NCBI GenBank assembly: GCA_949357655.1 | Contig: CASHTG010000003.1 | Coordinates: 744,001-808,000 of the forward strand | Origin: Parascedosporium putredinis | Taxonomy: Eukaryota > Ascomycota > Sordariomycetes > Microascales > Microascaceae | Direction: 5' to 3' | DNA length: 64,000 nt | Shown: positions 39,001-52,122 of the stretch, in pieces | How the letters are laid out: each line of letters begins with the position of its first letter | Numbering within the stretch: position 1 is the first letter of the stretch | Notes under the pieces: model-generated | Database searches by the model: none | What the model was told of the DNA's origin: nothing | What the model saw: only the letters and a program-made list of their open reading frames with translations | Made by a program: the position numbers and the translations under genes

Positions 39001-42000
39001 AACCCTGAGCATCCCAGGTGCCAACGTTGACCCCCGTGAACAAGAATTTAGAGTATTTCCACCCACTTTCAAGCCTTGGGCAAGCAGATCATTGGTTCTG
39101 AGACGAGAAACCCCAAGCTCAAGGTTTGACTAGGTTGCCAGCGAGAAACTTTAAACAAAATGCGTGGGTATTTCGCTGCCCGCCTCATTACAGAGGTTAC
39201 ACGCAGAAACCCGTCAAACCTTAAGATTTGTGACGAGGTAAGGCAGGGCCAGCAATGTGAAACGGCAACCTTGCGTATTAGACTAGGCTGAGAGCCCTAT
39301 TGTCTTCAGGTGCCCTGGTTCTTCATCTTGTCTAATGTACTTGCTTTTCTGTGGAGAGGGACGAGATTTCCTTGAGCTATCTTTTTGGTGTTCCTTTTCT
39401 TCTTCCCCACACTCCCTGGCCTACCTCGTGAAACAACCCCCTTCTCTCATGGTCCAACGTGTACAAGGAGAAAAAGAAAAAGGGAAAATAGCCACTGGGC
39501 GCTCGCGTGATGAGAAATGCTGTGCCATTGGGATGTGACGAGAAATAGTTCTAGTCTGTTGGCGTTGAGGCTGGAACCAGCAACAATAGTAGATCCCCAC
39601 AAATCGACACCCCGCAAAGCCGATGAGGTTGTCGATCACTCGGGCTTAGAAATGCGCTCTCGGGCGCCTCCGAAAATCTGTGCTCCGATCGGGATCGCGC
39701 CCGCCCCGCGAGGGATGTCAGCTCTATGAGCCAGTCCTAAACCGAATGAAAAGAAGGAGGGGCAGGATTGCATTTCGCCTAGGGGAATCAAGCCGAGTTA
39801 GCACGCCGTGTTCTTTGCCCACCCATGGACAGGAGCGGAGGCAGGGCGGTGTCCTTGGCGTCCGTGCGTGTGCCTGCTGCCTCTGCGATCATTCGCTCCA
39901 CAACTCGAAAAGGAAATGGCTCCATGTTTTAGTCTGGGGCTTCTCTTGAGCAACCTTCAGACATCAACCGAAGTTGGGTCGTGGAGCTCGGTCACGATAT
40001 TAAGGGATTATCGAGTGTAGGAACTTAGCCCGCCGACGGCGTGTGAGGTGCTTGGAAAGAGAGCTCTAGACACGGCATATTTTGGCCCTTGGAAAAGTCA
40101 CAATTGAATTGATGCAGGGTACCAGGTACCTCGAAACAAGGCAGCGTCGGCCTCTGCCCCGTGGGCATGCTGTCTGCTTTCAACTTACAAAGACGCCATA
40201 TATTGCGCGATAAACTTTCGCCTCCTCTTTCACACCATTGCTGACGTCCCTTGCGGGAAGCATCAGCACCTTTCGACTTTGATGGAGACGCTTGTCGCGG
40301 GAATGGAGGAGAGACATGCTGAACCTTGACGCCCCGAAGACCCCGCGGGTGCAAATCATAGGACGTATATCAAGGCCTGGAGGAATAGAGTTCGCTTTGA
40401 ACAGGGTGGCTTGGACATCAGGTCGGCGAGGTGGTTTAGCGCTCTTTCCCATCGTCTAAACAAGTCTAGTTCCCGATGATTTTCGAGAGATACCGATTCA
40501 TTTCGGACCTTGCTTGCCGCTCTTTGCGGTGTCAGGGTGAGTCAGTACTGACCGAGAGTCTCCTCCCCTGAGAGGGCGGTGGGAAGAGAGTTAGAACGGC
40601 CGTAGTAGAGAGGAGAAGTGGAAAAAAAAATGGCAAGCCTTAAAACTTTTCTAGCTGCTAAATTAAAGTTGGCCCACTGTCGCTCATTTCGCCTTCATTC
40701 TTGCCATGACATGCTCGGGCAAGCGGCCTCACGCCATTTCCAGCTTCCTCGAGGAGAGAGAGCGTGAACCATGATATGCATGGCTCCCATCATGGACGAA
40801 CCCATTAAGCTGCTGCCGCCGACTCCATCGGGGTGCGTGGTGAATTCAATGTGCCGCCGTATCAATCTGTTTTCAGAAACTTTCTCGCATGCTTATTGGC
40901 TCGCCCCGGCTGATTCGCTCAAAGTGCTAGACATCCGCCTACTGGAAACCTCCGAATCATAAGACAAGGCGATCCCACCAATGCAGGTGTAGAAGGGGTC
41001 GACACGATGCAGGTGAGATGAATAGGAAGGAGCCAAACGGCCTCGAAGACGGGAATAGTTTGTAGGTCTCGAGAAACAAGAAACTAGTCGATTCGGACTT
41101 TAGCTTGTCATTGCTGCTTTGGTCCTCTTCGTGCTCCCCCCTCCCCGGTCCCTTCTTCTACCCTTTCGGGTTATCTTTCCTCATCTTGTATTCGGGGAGA
41201 GGCTCTTCCCGTAAATATTGCAAGTCAAGATTTGTTTCGTGATCTGAGACATGCCAAGAGTTAAAATGTCTTTTCTGTTCTTGCTGCTTGAGAGTTCAGA
41301 AGAGTTAGGGAAGAACCTCGGGACCGGTTCGTCTCCATTTCATCGGCTGTCCGCGGAACCAATCACATGGCTTTTATCTTTCTTCTCTTCCTTGTCTCTT
41401 TCTCCTTCCCGATCATCCCGGTGCTCCTAAATGCTTGTCATTGTAGGCAATCAGACTTGATGCTGGAGCGTACATCTGGCCGCTTGCGTAACAGAGCAAG
41501 CAGCGGAAACCTCTAGACACCCAGGTTGGCCACTCGGAGTATGACGTGAGCCATCCTCTCGACGTGCCCTCCTCAAATGAAGGTTGTTCCCTGTCGACTA
41601 CTCCGGAGGGGTGCACAGCATCTTCTGCTTGGAACTGGGCGAGTCTACAAAGGAGGTTTGGTCTGTTCTCTGCATCGGTGCCCCTTCTTCACCCCGCACC
41701 CTGGCGGAACCTTAGGTATGCACTTTCCTTGTAGATCCGTCTACAACAGAGAAGATAGGACCGGTTAGAGCTGGCTACCGTCGCCATGGGCAGCTGCGAA
41801 AGAGCCCTGGAGCCATTCATGGAACCGAGGCCCACGCGGTACGCCGTTGGCTTGCAAGAGCATCGCCCAATCCAGCGGGAATCACGGGGTCGCGTTTGCG
41901 GTTGTAAGCTGGATGGTGGGGCGGGTTATCGCAAGAAAGGGAGGGACGAGAGTCTAACTTTGTTACTACCCCTCAAGTCCGTCCGTATTGGAAAAGGCTA

Positions 42001-43119
42001 TCGAGGGGCGAGCTTTGGGACCGGTAGCTTTCGATATAATCGAAGCTAGGGGGCGCCATTGGCGATAGGGAGTAAGCCGTGAGGTCAATCAGTTCGATCC
42101 AATCGATCCATCCACAGTGATTACTGGCCGGGTTTGGTAAGATAGTGAATGGAAATTCCGGTTAGCGTCTGTTTTAGAGGAGACATGACGCTTCGCTGGA
42201 GTGATCGGGCGAGAGATGGATCGCGCTTTCCACTAGGATCAGTCACAGATCTGGGTGGGCTCGGTTACCTCTATTAGATGCTCTGTGCTGGCAATGTTAG
42301 AGGTCTTGGGGAGGAGGCTCCCTCCCTCCCCTTTGAAGAGAAAAAAAGTACACCGTCCGCGGACACGGTTCTAGACACTGTAACTGGCTTATGTGGGTAC
42401 CTTCCTCGAGACTTAAACCACACACCCTGAGCTCCTTCACCTTCAGACGCCCACTGTACTTGCTCCGGCCAAAGCTTGAGCCCTTTGAGAGGGGAAACAA
42501 CGACTCCCCTGGCCGCGTTTCCCCCTTCCCATGCAGATTCCACCCTCCCGTCGGCGCCTCAGTGCTATGTGCACTCCACCTCCGATTTGGGGTGTCTTCA
42601 TGCTCATCCGCCCCACACTTGATACTATTTTACTTTGGGCTAGGGAGGATGCACCGCCCTGGTGTGGTATGGGCGTCGATACTGCCAGTACTCGAATATG
42701 AACAGACAGCCGGCGTCGAGCCAGCCAAAATTTGGACTGGGTCTCGAGGAGAGGCATAGAGCTAGAGAGCCTGCAGTAGCTAACTCGGGCGACTACGGAC
42801 AAAAGGGAGGCAGATTCTGTGGCCACCCTTTGCCACGATGGTGTTGCTCGCTTGGCTAACGCTGGTCATTCTCGGCTAGAAGCCAGGGCTGGATCGACAA
42901 GACGTTGTGCGACAAGTCAGGGCAAGCCATGGCCCCATTGAATTGATAGAAATCTAACGACGGCGGCAGCAGAAGAGATCGATGTCTCGTTATCCAGTGG
43001 AGATCCCAAGACGAACCGTTTGTCCAACCGAACCCGGTTCCTCCGTCAGGATCCAATCATCGACTCTTTCCTTAGGGTCGCGGAGGTGGAGTCTTCGAGA
43101 GAGAGACCCCAAGGCAAAA

Positions 43120-43202
43120 AGAACAAAAGAGAACAAGGAGAGAAGAGAGAGGGGAAAAAGAAAAAAAAAAGGGAAGAAAAAGAAAGAAAAAGAAAGAAAA
43201 CC
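43120..43202. repeat. Purine-rich (A/G) tract
   Basis: An almost pure A/G run of aaagaaaaagaaagaaaa type in non-coding DNA. Confidence 0.85.
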
Positions 43203-44193
43203 ATAGGGGCGCACTACAGTATGCTGATATCCGAGGCAGCACCCAATGCAAGCTTGCCATCTAGGGGTGAAGATTGCTTGGCTCGGGTCATCCCCGGAGC
43301 GCCGCCATTTGTTGCCAATGATGACAAGGCCTTCCGGACACAAACTAGCCTTTGTTCGCACAGTCCGGCCGAACCCTCGAGGGGGCTTCGAGATGTCTGA
43401 AGACGAGATGAGAAAACGCACGCAGTCCTTTCTTCCGGTTCAATTAAAATGGACATGTCTTGAGGCAGAAGCTCAAGGTGGGAAAGTGTGTTGCAATACG
43501 TGCTGCACGGCTTCCAAGACGGCTTGTTGGTGGGGCCAGCCAGGCATGTCCAACCAGAACCAGCTTGCTTTGAGAGGGGTCTGTCCTCTCCACTCGACAT
43601 CCAAGGACAACTTCGTGCAACCTAGCCTGGCATGCTTGGCAGGATCATCTTGGTGCAGACGCGGCCTACTCGCCTTGCCACACCATCTCGCTGATTGTGA
43701 GATTCATGGATACACTATGATTGATGGGGACAGGCAGTCAAGTCGCAACCTCTACGACAGGTATAGTCACTAGCACGGAGAATGACTTGTACACTTTTGG
43801 TGGTGGGTGGAAGGGGCTTTCAGAGGACTGGTATGCGCCATGTATCCACTGCTTGTGCATGGCGCAAGAGGGGAGGGAGGCAAGGGGGATACGGCATGGC
43901 GCATTGATGGCTGGTAGAACCGTTGCACTTCTACATCAATCGCTGAAGCTCTTCTCGCCTCTTATCTTGCCCGCTGCAGCATGTAAATTGGAGGCAACGG
44001 AATTGGTCAATTAAACTTGAGACCTTACGAGTGCCTCTCCAGCTGGACCCGTTAACGTGCACCTTGCTGTACGAAGTATGCCGACTGTTTCTATTCGAGC
44101 CGGAGAGAGAGGGGCAAGATGCAGTTCAGTTACTCGAGAGCAGTCTCCGAAATTGCGGAGGAAGGACTCAGTTCAATGTTCTTTTCCAATGGA

Positions 44194-44214
44194 TGTCCAT
44201 TGTCCATTGTCCAT
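44194..44214. repeat. Three tandem copies of TGTCCAT
   Basis: A 7-bp unit repeated three times, followed by a partial fourth (tgtc), in gene-free DNA. Confidence 0.9.
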
Positions 44215-45186
44215 TGTCTGGTCCTTGGCCGCGGTCGCCGGCCTTCTGAGCAGTCTGGTCCCTCTGGTCAAGCGCTAAACTGCTTCCGGGTCCGATTTTG
44301 ATCAATTCCATTGTCAACACCCCTCCGGTAAAACCACCCCTCCACCTCCTCTCACGACATCAATCAATTGACGCTGCCCACTACCCAGGACCAGTGGGGC
44401 AAAGGCTAGCGGGGTACAATCATGGCCAGTACCTGCTAATAGCTTTTCGTCCTTTTGTTCCCACACCTCACGCTGGCGCTCGTGCCCTGTCCCGCCGATA
44501 CTGTGTCCGGCCGGTTGTGGGTAGTGGAGCTCGAATGGAGACTCGGAAGTCCATTTTGGTCGGTCATGACATCGTCATCACCTACGCTCACTGCCGACCA
44601 AAAGGGTCGTTTTCCCTATGTAGAATCGCGATGAGCTGGACTTCCGGATCCCTTGGTTCGGAAACACGAGTTTGTTCATATATTCAGCGTGTTTCCCATC
44701 TTTCTTGTCTGAGCAAAGGAAAGGAATTTCTTTTTATCCTTCTTGCCCCTGCTCCCTGCCCCTAGTCCTCCCGCTTCCGGTTACCAGCACTGAAGCGACT
44801 CGAGCCTACCTACCACGCAAGGCTTTCCGGGCGGAAAAAGCGAAGCTAAGAAGAATAAGAGCCAAGAAGACCGGACCAAGCAGCCAAGGTACCTACCCAA
44901 CTACCATTTCTTACGAAGCTTTCATCTTCTTCAAAGCTGGGCCCTGGCCTCTCGCGTTCTTTTCTCCAGGGAATACTCGATCTCTACCTGCAACACCTCG
45001 CGCCGGCAAACATTATATACTTGGATTCCCTCCCCACACCCTCTTTCGCTTCAAGCTGCTGCTTTGTCACTTGTTCTACCTTTTTCAACCACCCTTCGTG
45101 CCGCTTGGTGCTACAGCTCTACCACCCACCTCCCCCACAACGCCACTCAACCACTGCGCGCCCTGACAAACTTTGGCCATATCCTC

Positions 45187-45193
45187 TCTATAA
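45187..45193 (+). promoter_or_regulatory. TATA-like box upstream of the bHLH gene
   Basis: The sequence tataaag lies 166 bp before the ATG at 45359 in a C/T-rich region. Position and sequence fit a TATA element, but alternatives such as attatatac near 45011 exist. Confidence 0.4.
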
Positions 45194-45358
45194 AGCAAGC
45201 TCCCCTCCTCGTTTAACCACACCATTGGAGTGGCTCCTCCCCCTTTCCCCTAGGGAATCTATAAGAGCTTCCTTATCTTCCTCGACACTCCAACCTCACG
45301 GTTGCCAGAACCTTTGCGTTGAAGGCGGACCTCTTCATACCTCAGCATTCCACACACC

Positions 45359-46852
45359 ATGGACAGTTCTTCACTCTACTTCGACAGGCGAGATAAACTC
45401 GATGTAAGTGTCACCCCAGCGCCCTGAACGTCGGACTCTTTCATCTCTCTGCTCCGCCTCCTCCCGTGTTTCTCGTATGTTGCCGCGGATATGGTCTAGT
45501 TCGGCTTGCGCCTGCTTCCCATGTCTGACGATGAGATTTGGCCTTTGCTGCTCTTCTCGCCGAGCTCGGGAGCGCAGCGACGTATTTTTGGGTATTACAG
45601 GCATATGAGACAGGCGAGACACCTACGCACTCTACCTTGCACCAGTCGCTTGGATTTTTCAATCTTTGCCAGCATTCCCCGTTTTTTTTTTGAAATGCCC
45701 CCGCCAGAACAGATGAAAACACTACTTGCGCAGAGATCGTTGAGAGGCTAATTAAAATTGTCGACAACTAGAGCCCCGTGGTGTCGCCAATTCTTGATCG
45801 GTTTATGCCCCGCGCAGCCATGGAAGACTCCGCCTACTTTACAACGCCAAATGGGGCCTTTTCCACACTCCAGGGCGATGCTTACACGCTCGCACCTCGC
45901 AGTGTTGACCACCGTGACCCCACGGGAGGGGCTTTCAGCCTCGACTTCTTGCCAACGGCTGATACCATGCCGCGAGCGTATCCGGCGGGGACTCTAGATC
46001 CCTCTGTAACGACTAACACAACGAGTCCCGGGGACCCCACCTTTTGCGACATTGATCCATCCAGAGCCCTCTATAACGACCGAGATAGCTCTGAGGAATG
46101 TCTCAGTGGCGGACTCCACGGCCAGGCCCCTGTCACCTTTGATAGCTCCTACAGCTTCCTCCCCTCCCCCGGATGCCGAAGAAGGTACCGAAAACACCAC
46201 CGTGACAACACCGGCCATTTCCCCGACAAATTGCCGAGGGCTCCTTTGGCGAGGGCGAGACAAGTCCCCAGAGCAATAGTGCGAGTAGCGGTGCGCCCGC
46301 CAATGGCAATAAGCAAAGGGTCGAGCGCAAGAAGCGCAGGCGACACTCCACGCCCGTTGTCTCGGCCAAGGACAAGCAGGCCCCTGGCGGCCCTGGCGGC
46401 CCTGGCGATGAGAAACGCCGCTCTACAACGCAGCTCCGCACCGCCTCACGCGCGCCCAAGCGGTATAGCCAATCGACAGCACGTAAGCCCGCCGAGACCG
46501 CCGAAGAAGTCAAGGCTCGGGCGGCGCACAACCAAGTGGAGCAGCAGTACCGCAAAAGGCTGAACGCGCAATTCGAGAGACTCCTCGCTGTGCTCCCCAG
46601 CCCGACTACGACGAGGAAGGGATGGACGAGGAAGGCGGCGAGGGCGGTGGCTGCCGCATGGGCATGGAGAAGAGAATCAGCAAGGCCGAGGTTCTCGATT
46701 TGGCGCGGCGGCGCATCAAGCTGCTCGAGCGGGAACGAGCGAGTTTGGAGAGGCAGAAGGACGAGCTTCTTGGCAGCGTCGGCAGGATGCAAGAGGAGTG
46801 GACCAGAAGACTAGGCGGTCCCATGCCCACAGCAGTCAAGGTTGAGAGGTGA
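45359..46852 (+). CDS. bHLH transcription factor (frame interrupted)
   Basis: Exon 1 (45359-45403) codes for MDSSSLYFDRRDKLD. A 368-bp intron (45404-45771, gtaagt..actag) follows, then exon 2 from SPVVSPILDRFMPRAAMEDS. The DNA-binding region is C-terminal: basic stretch ARAAHNQVEQQYRKRLNAQF, helix 1 FERLLAVLP, an acidic/Gly loop, helix 2 with EKRISKAEVLDLARRRIKLL, and a leucine-rich coiled coil to the stop at 46852. A Lys/Arg cluster (VERKKRRRHS) may be a nuclear localisation signal. Two single-base breaks are needed, near A3 46228-46230 and at C3 46601-46603, giving 375 residues. The path through 46050-46230 is uncertain because another frame there also looks coding. The loop is longer than usual, as in some fungal Fus c 3-like HLH proteins. 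Targets are unknown. Confidence 0.82.
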
Positions 46853-48128
46853 TCCAACGGGACACTACAACCGTCAACCGGTCCCCTAACACTGCAAACA
46901 AACAAAATCAACAAACAAAATTCCAAAAAAAGGTGCCGAACAACAGCAGGAATTTAGCAAACTGGTCTTTCTTTGTGGGGATTTCTTTTTTTCTTTTTCT
47001 TTGCTCTTTGGAAATTGGCTGGGGGAATCTATGGAAGGCGTGATAGGCGTGGTGGAGTTATGAAGGTTCCGCACGTTGGTCTCGAGGGTACAAAGTTTCT
47101 TCACTCTTGGCTTTCTCTATTCTCTTTTCCTTCTTCTTCTTCTTCTTGGTTTTGTCATTTCCCTCCTTTATTTTTCCGAAATACGGCTATGACCTCTAGC
47201 GGGAATAGGGTCTTTTCTAAGTACAAACGTTTTACTGCTCTTTACTCCAACAACTCCGGTCCTTAATAGTTGGTTGGGAGGAAAGGGGAGCTCCTGGCGT
47301 ATGGTGTTGGCTGTTGGAAACAGCTCGGCCTTGGTTGACTGAAAGATCCCGAAAGGGGAGTGAGAGGGAGAATGGAACCTTGGGCGCTCGCGATTCAGTT
47401 GACAAGGACGGAGTCCTTCTCCGCGAGGATTCGGCGGAAAAGGATGCCGGAAATCATGTATATGGCTTGGATATCTTTTGTATTTGGGAGATTTTTGGCT
47501 TGGATATGTAATTTCTTATAATTTTAATCTCCCTTTTCCAACTTCAGAAGCATCTGCTCTTTTCTTGTCTGGGCTCTCTCTCGTTCCTCTACCCATCTAC
47601 CGAGGTATGTCTATCAGAATGACCGTCGACGATCTACACGATAGATGACATCTAGTGTATCTCCATCTTTGTCTGGTCATCGGCGATCTAATCCCTGGAG
47701 GTGGTGGACAACATGGAAAAGGTGCGGTAAGATCTAACGTACGTGCAATCCGTCAATGACTCCCAGGGTGTGCGTGCAGTGTAGATCAGTCCAGGTTAGT
47801 CTCCCTCCTCCTTTCCCCTCCTCGGGGCTCGCCATGAAGACAACGTAAGCCAGAGCAAGTCTAGACCACGCATGGCTTCCTCCGCTCTCCTTCCCCCCTC
47901 CCCACCTCCTCCAGCCCTCCAGCCCTCCAGCCCTCAAAGGCGGCGGCCAATGGTCAGTCAGTGCGTACTAGTTCGGTCGAGGAGGTGACGCTTAGCGGGT
48001 TCCTGGGATCAGGGGGTTTGGCAGTGGAGGGAGGGAAGGTTGAGGTAATGGGGGCAGGGGCAGGATTCCGCATTTCCTTGGAGAGGGCATTTTCCGTGCT
48101 TTTCCCTTGAGTGTTTGCTTTCCCAGTC

Positions 48129-48145
48129 TTTTTTTTTTTTTTTTT
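48129..48145. repeat. T17 homopolymer run
   Basis: Seventeen consecutive T. Since short G/C runs elsewhere appear under-counted, the true length may differ. Confidence 0.9.
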
Positions 48146-51100
48146 GTTTTTCTTGCGCTGGTTTCGATTCGCTTGGGCACCCCCCTTCTTTTTAGGTCCC
48201 TTTTCCCGTTTTTGGGGGAGGGTGCGTACCCCGGTCTAGCCGATTGGGACGTTGATTTTGATACGAGGGGCCGCTTCACCGACTCGCCTAGGCGTTGATG
48301 GACCTGTGTTGTGGACGAGGCCTCTGTTCATTCACTTGCTTTTTTCCTTCGTTTTCCCCATGGATGATTTGCTTTCTTCTTCCGCAACGTGGTGGGCTTG
48401 GAGATCCAGACAGGTGCGGTACCGAGTATGGTTGTTTTTTGTTACTATTCCTCTTTTCCTTGTTCCATCCCGTACATGTATTTAATTATCAAGATAAGGC
48501 GAGGAGGCACGCCTTGGAACTCTCATACTTGGGCTCTCACTTTGCTACGCCGCGGGAGGTGGGGGCGAGATGCGGGTAGCTCGGCGGGCGGAACCCACGC
48601 ATCACCTCTGTCTATTTCCTATTTCGTTTCCCTTGTTCCGCTTCTGCTTGAAGGATGTAGTTCGCGCGAGGGAGAAAAAGTCATATAGTTATTCATATAA
48701 CTCGGTTCTCTCGGCTCGCAACCCATTCGTGGCTCGCTTGAGGGCGACCCTTTTCGCGTCCGCATGGCCCTGTTTACGTATGCTCCGGCTCGTCCGGCAT
48801 TGGTTCGGCGTAGACCGTGATTCAATTCCCGGCGACAGCACCATAGGCTCGCGCTAACAAGACCGGGCAGGTGACGGATCAAGGGCGTGAAGGAACCCCT
48901 CGAAAACCAAAACCAAGGGAAAGTGACCAACCCCTCAGGGAAAACTGGGAATTGAAAATGCAATTGATCTCAATATTGAACGTTTCCGAGGGGATAATTT
49001 TTTTGGTAAAGCCCTTCGACAAGAGGGAAAAGTGGGAACAACATGGATCAAAAGCCTCCCAGTCTCCGCATGCTGGTGCTCAATGACCGTGGCATGACGT
49101 CTCCTAGCAGATGTCGAAACCGAGCCCCCTCATGGACGCGCGGGAAGGCCGGCGGGCCACAAATATGTAAGAAAGGGGGATCCTAGCGCTGGAGAAGAGC
49201 ACGTTTTCCACGGCTGACAGGAGAGAGGTATCCTCATTGGGGAAGTACGGGCCCTGTCATGTTGGAGGGATGCGAGCGAAGAGATCCATGAATGTCAAAG
49301 TTCTGTGTGCAAACGAGCTTGGCGACTTGGCTTCGACGCAGAACACAGGGCCTTGGCGGAGGGGACGACGCCCTGAACCAAACAAAACTTGACGAGTTCC
49401 TTGTATAGAAAGACTGGAGGATATAGATGCATGATTACTTTGGAGAATTAATTCGCCCCTGGGCGGGGTTTTTGGCAACGGGAAACCGGCGACACCGTCA
49501 AGTTCAACGTTCTGTTCCGGGCTTATGCCTTCCATCACAAAGCCGGGGAAGAGATCAAATTCCTTCGATAGAGGAAAGGAAGGGTTGCGATGACGAGCTA
49601 TAGTCCCAATCGAGACGTGTCAACATCATCGATCCGCCGAGGACTGTTGATCGACGGATGGGCAGGCAATTCGCCAATTGGGGGTTCACGTTCTGTTCGA
49701 GAGAACTTGAAGAGAGGAGGGGAGAGCGCATAAGGGATTATCAGTGGGGAAGAATTGCCATGATCTAGGACTGTGCATCAATCCCAATCCTCCTCCCAAC
49801 CACATTCACGGTGGCTAGGCGAAGGGGAACAGACCTTTTCAGTTGACTATCACTTCACAGGTGCTGGAGGGCTCCTTATCGCGGGTTCCATCAGAGTGTT
49901 CGAAGCTTCCATATCGTTATCAGCGCTTCGGCCCCCTCTCAAGATATACCCTCGTTTAGAGTGCCGGCCAACGCTGGCCTAGGAGCGGGTTCTTGGGTAG
50001 AATAGAGAGGTACTTGAATCTGAGGTACCCGAGCCCATCGCCCAGGGGACGGAGACAATAGAGCTGGGCGGACGCCCGTATCTCTACGCCCCGGGTGGAG
50101 CGTTGGATGGCGAGATTCAGGCCTCTGGAGTGGAAAGAAAAGTGCAGGGATTGAGCCCGGCGAGAGAGTAAGATAGAGTCGGTTTTTGCCATGTGCTCGG
50201 CACCCGATAAACGTCTTGCCTGCTCAAGCCGCCCCGGAATGTTGGAAGAAGGGAGGGCCGTATCGGCGGGCGCATGTGGAAAGGAGCTGCAATGCGACGC
50301 GATTTTTAAGGTATGCTTGATTTGCTCATCGCTTGCTCATTGCACCTTTGCTCATCTCTCTCGCATGGCGATGGGCAACGGGCGGGCGATCATTTCTCCA
50401 GCGTCATCAGAGGAAGTGGGGCTTGCTCTACATGTAGCATCATCTTGGGGGAGGAGGAAGGGGAAGGGGAAGAAAGCAATTTGCTGGGGGCCGTGACCGT
50501 TGGGGATTGGGAATATTTTTATTATTATTATTTGTATCCGGTGAGCCAAGTATCCCAAGTATCCTTCTGCACGGGGCTCGCGGTGATTGGGGCCGAAGGC
50601 AGGCGCCCGGCAAAGGGAGAGGAGGGGGCGGAGGGTGGCTGGACCCGGGCCCAGTCATCGTAAATTATCTTGGTTGTCTTGAAGTCTAACGACGCAAGGC
50701 GGCACCGCTTACAGTCGTGCCGTGCTCAATGGGCGTCATTGTCAAGCCGAAAGGGGTTTTATACTGGAGGCTTTGCCTGCTTTGTTGAAATCCCGGCAGC
50801 TCGTCCGACCGCCTTCAACTGTCCCGCTTTCGTGCTTCTTCACCGGCTTCAACGTGGGCACTGTAGGAACCACGGCGCATATATAGACAATGGCACACGG
50901 GGCGAGGGCGAGGGCGGGAGGCGAGGAGGTGAGGTGTAGAGGCTCTTGGCAAGTGGGAGCCGAGCACGGATCGATATCAATTTCAACAAGGTTGAGACTG
51001 TTTGGCAGGACAGGACAGGCAGGGCAGGGCAGGGCAAGGCGGGGAGGGTGTGAGGTTTAACACTGATGGCTGGGTGAAGCTGTTTCTTTGGAGCCTCGTC

Positions 51101-51958
51101 GCCCTCGGCCCCTCCTTCCGCCATGCGCAACCCACTTTGCGAGCTTGAGAGTAGCAAGACCATTAAGTCCAACTACGTCACAGTCTCCTGGAAATTGCTA
51201 TCCTCTGGTCTAGGGTGAAAATAGGGCGGGGGTCGATCTGGGTAAGCTTAAGAACTCAGAAGCCCATTTCCTGGACTCTGATGGGCTCGCATCAAGTGGC
51301 ACACGTTGGTGAGGCTTGAAAATGTTCGGTTGTATGCTCTCAACCCCACCATGCGAAGCTTCCCCCAAGACACCCCCGCCCCGGATAGTGGAGGAGACTG
51401 GACGCGAAGAAACGAGAGGAGCGCAAACAGCACGGCCTCCCAATGAACGAGGTTGACCCGGCGATCAAGCGATTCTTCTGTCTGAGAAGTTTTTCACCTC
51501 CCTCCTTTTCATCTCCTTCCCCTTTCTCGTTTGCGAAACAAATCGATTCTCCCTTTCGACAGCAAGAAACCGAGCAACGTCGTTGGTGCGCATCGGGAAA
51601 CAAGCTCCCCTAGTTCGTTCGATCGGAGAGACAAAGGCTGGCCCAGCTGAGGCTGCCATAGGCTGGGTTACAAGGCGGTCCCTCGCGCTAGTCCGTTTCC
51701 TCCACGCGCCACGAGAAGAATTGGGGGTTTTCGTCATATGGCGGGGTCGTGCGAGGTGCGAAAGGCGAAGAAAACAAAGAAAAAAACCCCTCCCCTCATT
51801 GTGAAGCTTGGCCGATGCTTTTTCTTTTGGCGGGCTTTACATTTCTAATACACGGAGGAGAGAAAAGAGAAAAGGGGACAGTCCTCCCAAGAACCCGTAG
51901 ATAGGCAGAGAGGGGTTTAGTTCGCTTCATATTGCCGGTTGGCAGTCGAAACGCAACG

Positions 51959-51968
51959 TATATAAAAG
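51959..51968 (+). promoter_or_regulatory. TATA box of the aldo/keto reductase gene
   Basis: tatataaaag lies 155 bp upstream of the ATG at 52123, at a plausible distance for a core promoter. A strong TATA box suits a regulated metabolic gene, but regulation is not shown by the sequence. Confidence 0.55.
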
Positions 51969-52122
51969 TAACCATCTTTCCTCTTGTAGGACCTCCAAGT
52001 CCCAACGAGCCATCTTGCGCCTTTCTAGTTTCACGTCTCAATATACTATTCCCAAGCTCTCCCAACCTTTTGACCCCCTTTGACACTTACTAGACGTGAT
52101 CCCCGTCTTATACACCGACACC

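Larger units (their letters stand above)
33030..45358. other. Very long gene-free tract (about 12.3 kb)
   Basis: No frame in this stretch shows coding composition, a recognisable domain, or exons that join with consistent phase. Translations are short and rich in Arg, Ser, Cys and His on both strands. Base composition looks ordinary and mixed, not AT-rich. A purine-rich tract lies at about 43120-43200 and a TGTCCAT triplication at 44194-44214. The last roughly 450 bp before 45359 are C/T-rich with TATA-like boxes and are read here as the bHLH gene promoter and leader. No RNA gene or recognisable transposon was seen. Confidence 0.45.
46853..52122. other. Gene-free tract (about 5.3 kb)
   Basis: This tract runs between the bHLH gene and the aldo/keto reductase. 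It holds a T17 run (48129-48145), a short CCAGCCCT triplication (about 47911-47936), an ATT-rich microsatellite near 50517-50535 and a CAGGG-type repeat near 51007-51035. No frame has coding character. A tRNA-like string near 48815-48842 was examined and rejected. The last roughly 250 bp carry the aldo/keto reductase promoter. Confidence 0.45.

Noticed and set aside
43246..43773. 175-codon frame (+)
   Set aside because: Cys/Trp/His-rich chance translation without coding bias; neighbouring frames on both strands look the same.
23405..45358. RIP-degraded transposon blocks
   Set aside because: Base composition is mixed, not strongly AT-rich, and no decayed reverse transcriptase or transposase motif was recognised in either large gap.
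48760..48845. tRNA-like 3' string (gattcaattcccgg...gcacca)
   Set aside because: The supposed T-arm does not pair around a TTC loop, no matching acceptor 5' strand or D-arm was found, and nuclear tRNA genes in fungi do not encode CCA.
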